This document shows, in pieces, positions 11,926 to 13,781 of a stretch of 13,781 bases of DNA. The stretch spans positions 1-13,781 of the forward strand of contig JAYWAO010000272.1 in the NCBI GenBank assembly GCA_043782365.1, in the 5' to 3' direction. The stretch is from CAIWCD01 sp043782365 (GTDB lineage Bacteria; Myxococcota; Myxococcia; Myxococcales; 40CM-4-68-19). The notes beneath the pieces were generated by a model. The model had not been told where the DNA came from and ran no database searches. It was given only the letters and a program-made list of their open reading frames with translations. A program made the position numbers and the translations under genes. Every line of letters starts with the position of its first letter. The first letter of the stretch is position 1.

Positions 11926-13781
11926 TCACGGCCCGGCTCCGGGGCCTGGCTGCGAGCTGTCGGTCTGCACCGGCTCTGCGCCGCCGCCCTCGACGCTCGC
12001 CCGCATCCGCGTCAGCGCCGGATCGGTCGGCACCAGCAACTCACCGCGGAAGCGAAGCGCGCGCGGGCTCTTGTCTGGCACCGGCTCTGCCCGGAAGCGC
12101 ATCCGCTGCGGTGAGAAGTCGGGGACGAGCTCGGCGCGGAAGCGCAGGCGCCCCAGATCCTTGCCCGCCTTGCCAGCGGCCCCCGGGGGGGCGGCTGCCG
12201 TGGCCACGCCGCCCGACACCTTGACCGTCTGCGCGCCGAGCGTGGTCCAGCCGATGCCGCCCTGCCGCTCGAAGGTGAAGCGCACGCGGTGGCCATCGAG
12301 CCCGGGCGCATCGACGCTGGCGCTGAGCGGCTCTCCTGGTCGAGCGCTCCCCTTGTCCCAGCGGGGCTTCTTCAGCGCCTCCGAGTGGGGCGGGGGCGGG
12401 CCGGCCTGGGCGTGCAGCAAGTCGACCGACGCCGACGCCGCGCCGCCGGTCACCTGCGCCTCGATCGTCTGGCTGGCGATCCACCTGCCGTCGGCGCCCT
12501 GCCGCTCGACGATCAACCTGACCTTGCGCCCCTCGGAGAGCCCCGGAGCCTTGACGCTGATGGTGCCCGAGTCGCCGTGCCTCTCGGCCTTCCGCGTCCA
12601 GGTCGGCTGGCGGAGCAGGTCGGCGTGGCCCTTCCGCTTCTCCTCGTGGTGCGGGTGCTCCAGGTCGAAGCAGGCCTTGACCGCTCCGCCCTTCACCTTG
12701 GCCACCTCCTCGTCGATCTCCTCCCAGCGCCCGGCCGCCGGGCCGCGCTGCTCGAGGATCACCCGGACCTCGACCCCGTCCGGCAACGTGGTGCGCAGCT
12801 GCACCTCCGCCCGCTCGCCATGGGCGTGCTGCTTGTCCTTGGCGTTGAGCCACTCGGGCCTGGACAGCTTGTCGTTCTTGAGCGGCTTGAGCTCGACGGT
12901 TGCGGTCGCCACCCCGCCCTGGACCTCGGCGGTCGCCTTGCCGACCTCCTTCCAGGGTCCGCCTTCGACGCGCGTCTCGAGGACGAGCTGGACGGTGCGC
13001 CCGGCGAGGTTTTTTCCATCGACGCCCAGCGTGGCCCTGTCCTTGCCGTCCTTGGAGTCGCGCCTCCAGCGCGGCCGCAGCAGCACGCCGGCGGGCTTCC
13101 TCTCCGGTTTCCTCTCCTCGTCGCGCCGCTTCTCCCTCGTTTCCTCCAGCTTCCTGGCGCGCTTCTGCTCCTCCTTGGCGGCGGTCGCCTTGGAGGTGCG
13201 GACCACGGAGACCCGCACCTGATACCCGTGCCTGGAGAACTGGTGATGCGCGCTCTCCACGCGGTAGGTGCCGTCGACGGCGTTGCCGATCTTGTCCAAC
13301 GCGAGGCTGGCGCCGGGAAGGAGCCCGGGCCTGCCCACCAGATCGATCTGCGCGGTGACGTGCGCCTCGCTGAGCTTGCGCATGCGACCCTTGGCCATCG
13401 TCTCCGCGGTGGCGATGTCGACCGGCGGGTGCTCGCTGCCGGCGAAGACGAGCTGCGCACCTCCGCCGAGCTTCTTCGAGCCCTCGCCGACCTCGCCTTC
13501 GCCGTTGGCCTTGCCGACGAACGCCCGCTTCGCGCTCGGGTCGTAGCCGTGGATGGCCACCTCACTGACCTGGGCGCCAGCCTTGATCTTGAGCTTGAGC
13601 TTGCGGAGCCCGTCAGCGGGACCGATGGCGATCACCTCGCCCTTCGGCGGCTCGCCGAGAATCAGCGTCTTCCCCACCAGGCGCAGGTGGTGGCCCTGCT
13701 TCTGGGCCAGCCTGCGGAGGAAGGTGGCGTCCGAGGTGTTCGCCTGGAGGATGCTCGACTTGGAGCCGCTCGGCCCCTCGG
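11926..13781 (-). CDS. gpD/VgrG/Pvc8-type contractile injection hub protein with repeat-rich C-terminal extension (5' end outside window)
   Basis: About 617 residues are visible; the N-terminus lies beyond the right edge. The frame is open to the edge, and the residues there (ILQANTSDATFLRRLAQKQG) are a hallmark of phage late control D / VgrG / Pvc8 hub proteins, which form the central trimeric hub below the spike of contractile tails. The hub domain closes with LSEAHVTAQIDLVGRPGLLP and GTYRVESAHHQFSRHGYQVR (about 13193-13380). A charged Lys/Glu/Arg linker follows (about 13085-13190), then four degenerate repeats of 64-72 residues (12184-13083), a 15-residue triple repeat (12013-12147) and a Gly/Pro tail. 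No gp5-like OB or needle domain is visible. The extension of about 420 residues after the hub fold is unusual for this family. An in-frame GTG at 13677 is not the real start, because conserved hub sequence precedes it. Confidence 0.85.
   Translation of the reverse strand, partial: EGPSGSKSSILQANTSDATFLRRLAQKQGHHLRLVGKTLILGEPPKGEVIAIGPADGLRKLKLKIKAGAQVSEVAIHGYDPSAKRAFVGKANGEGEVGEGSKKLGGGAQLVFAGSEHPPVDIATAETMAKGRMRKLSEAHVTAQIDLVGRPGLLPGASLALDKIGNAVDGTYRVESAHHQFSRHGYQVRVSVVRTSKATAAKEEQKRARKLEETREKRRDEERKPERKPAGVLLRPRWRRDSKDGKDRATLGVDGKNLAGRTVQLVLETRVEGGPWKEVGKATAEVQGGVATATVELKPLKNDKLSRPEWLNAKDKQHAHGERAEVQLRTTLPDGVEVRVILEQRGPAAGRWEEIDEEVAKVKGGAVKACFDLEHPHHEEKRKGHADLLRQPTWTRKAERHGDSGTISVKAPGLSEGRKVRLIVERQGADGRWIASQTIEAQVTGGAASASVDLLHAQAGPPPPHSEALKKPRWDKGSARPGEPLSASVDAPGLDGHRVRFTFERQGGIGWTTLGAQTVKVSGGVATAAAPPGAAGKAGKDLGRLRFRAELVPDFSPQRMRFRAEPVPDKSPRALRFRGELLVPTDPALTRMRASVEGGGAEPVQTDSSQPGPGAGP
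12013..12147 (-). repeat. Three 15-residue tandem repeats near the hub C-terminus
   Basis: The three units are LRFRAELVPDFSPQR, MRFRAEPVPDKSPRA and LRFRGELLVPTDPAL, each exactly 15 residues (45 nt). A weaker TRMRASVEG follows. The shared pattern is hydrophobic-R-[FM]-R-x-E-x-x-x-P, alternating basic/hydrophobic then Pro, as in a short beta-strand repeat or docking peptide. Confidence 0.85.
12184..13083 (-). repeat. Four degenerate beta-sandwich-like repeats in the hub extension
   Basis: Units lie at about 12883-13083, 12652-12867, 12409-12618 and 12184-12375. Each starts with L-(x)1-3-P-x-W (LRPRW, LSRPEW, LLRQPTW, LKKPRW), then has a strand ending in V or L-x-G, a strand with V-x-(L/F)-x-x-E-x-(R) before G-x-W, and ends V-x-GG-x-A-x-A (VQGGVATAT, VKGGAVKAC, VTGGAASAS, VSGGVATAA). 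The pattern suggests four copies of one Ig-like or immunoglobulin-sized beta domain that arose by duplication and have since diverged. Confidence 0.8.
13009..13015 (-). other. Potential -1 slippery heptamer (A AAA AAC) in the hub gene
   Basis: Read on the - strand the reading frame is GGA AAA AAC, exactly the X XXY YYZ form of a -1 frameshift site. It is a six-A run inside a very GC-rich gene. The -1 frame stays open from here to about 12041. Such long open shadow frames are common at this GC content, so use of the site is only a possibility. Confidence 0.25.

Noticed and set aside
13193..13781. Type VI secretion VgrG
   Set aside because: The hub domain is related, but no gp5/OB domain or VgrG needle repeat is visible and no other type VI gene is in the window. 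A phage-tail or extracellular contractile system hub is at least as likely, so the call is kept general.

Overview
The window is a GC-rich bacterial chromosome segment. The base composition, the wide-open shadow frames and the gene content (NAD-type malic enzyme, a 2-oxoacid oxidoreductase with its own flavin/iron-sulfur subunit, a mitochondrial-ECH1-like dienoyl-CoA isomerase, and a contractile-injection-system hub with a long extension) suggest a Myxococcota/deltaproteobacterial-type organism. This placement is an inference from gene content; no phylogenetic marker is present.

Left region (21-1575, + strand): a nitrilase-superfamily amidase of the Nit1 type, then a MntA/HepT-like (MNT-HEPN) toxin-antitoxin pair whose frames overlap by ATGA. 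The HepT-like partner is only 87 aa. It keeps the catalytic R-x4-H-x-Y motif but lacks about the first third to half of a normal HepT. It converges, with a 3-nt gap, on the next block.

Central metabolic block (1579-8085, all - strand; transcription runs right to left): an iron-sulfur flavoprotein with an 8-Fe ferredoxin tail, the fused gamma-alpha subunit and the TPP-binding beta subunit of a 2-oxoacid:acceptor oxidoreductase. Both gene junctions are ATGA overlaps, so the three look like one translationally coupled complex that could exchange electrons between a 2-oxoacid/CoA couple and NAD(P)H. A malic enzyme lies 191 nt downstream. The gap between them holds a striking three-segment inverted repeat (3292-3362) and a second stem-loop. 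Together these genes sit at a 2-oxoacid/NAD(P)H balancing node.

A 358-nt intergenic region (8086-8443) with a long imperfect inverted repeat separates this operon from a divergent delta3,5-delta2,4-dienoyl-CoA isomerase gene (8444-9259, + strand).

Right region (9256-13781, - strand): two large genes of a probable contractile injection or phage-tail-like locus that continues beyond the window. The upstream one (5' end cut by the window edge) is a gpD/VgrG/Pvc8-type hub domain with a charged linker, four degenerate beta-sandwich-like repeats and a 15-residue tail repeat. The downstream one is an 863-aa cysteine-free protein with two proline-rich arrays on a 24-nt period, several Ig-like segments, one hydrophobic glycine-rich segment and an unrecognised C-terminus. 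This pair is the least explained part of the window and the best candidate for something undescribed. No tRNA, rRNA, CRISPR array or insertion sequence was seen.
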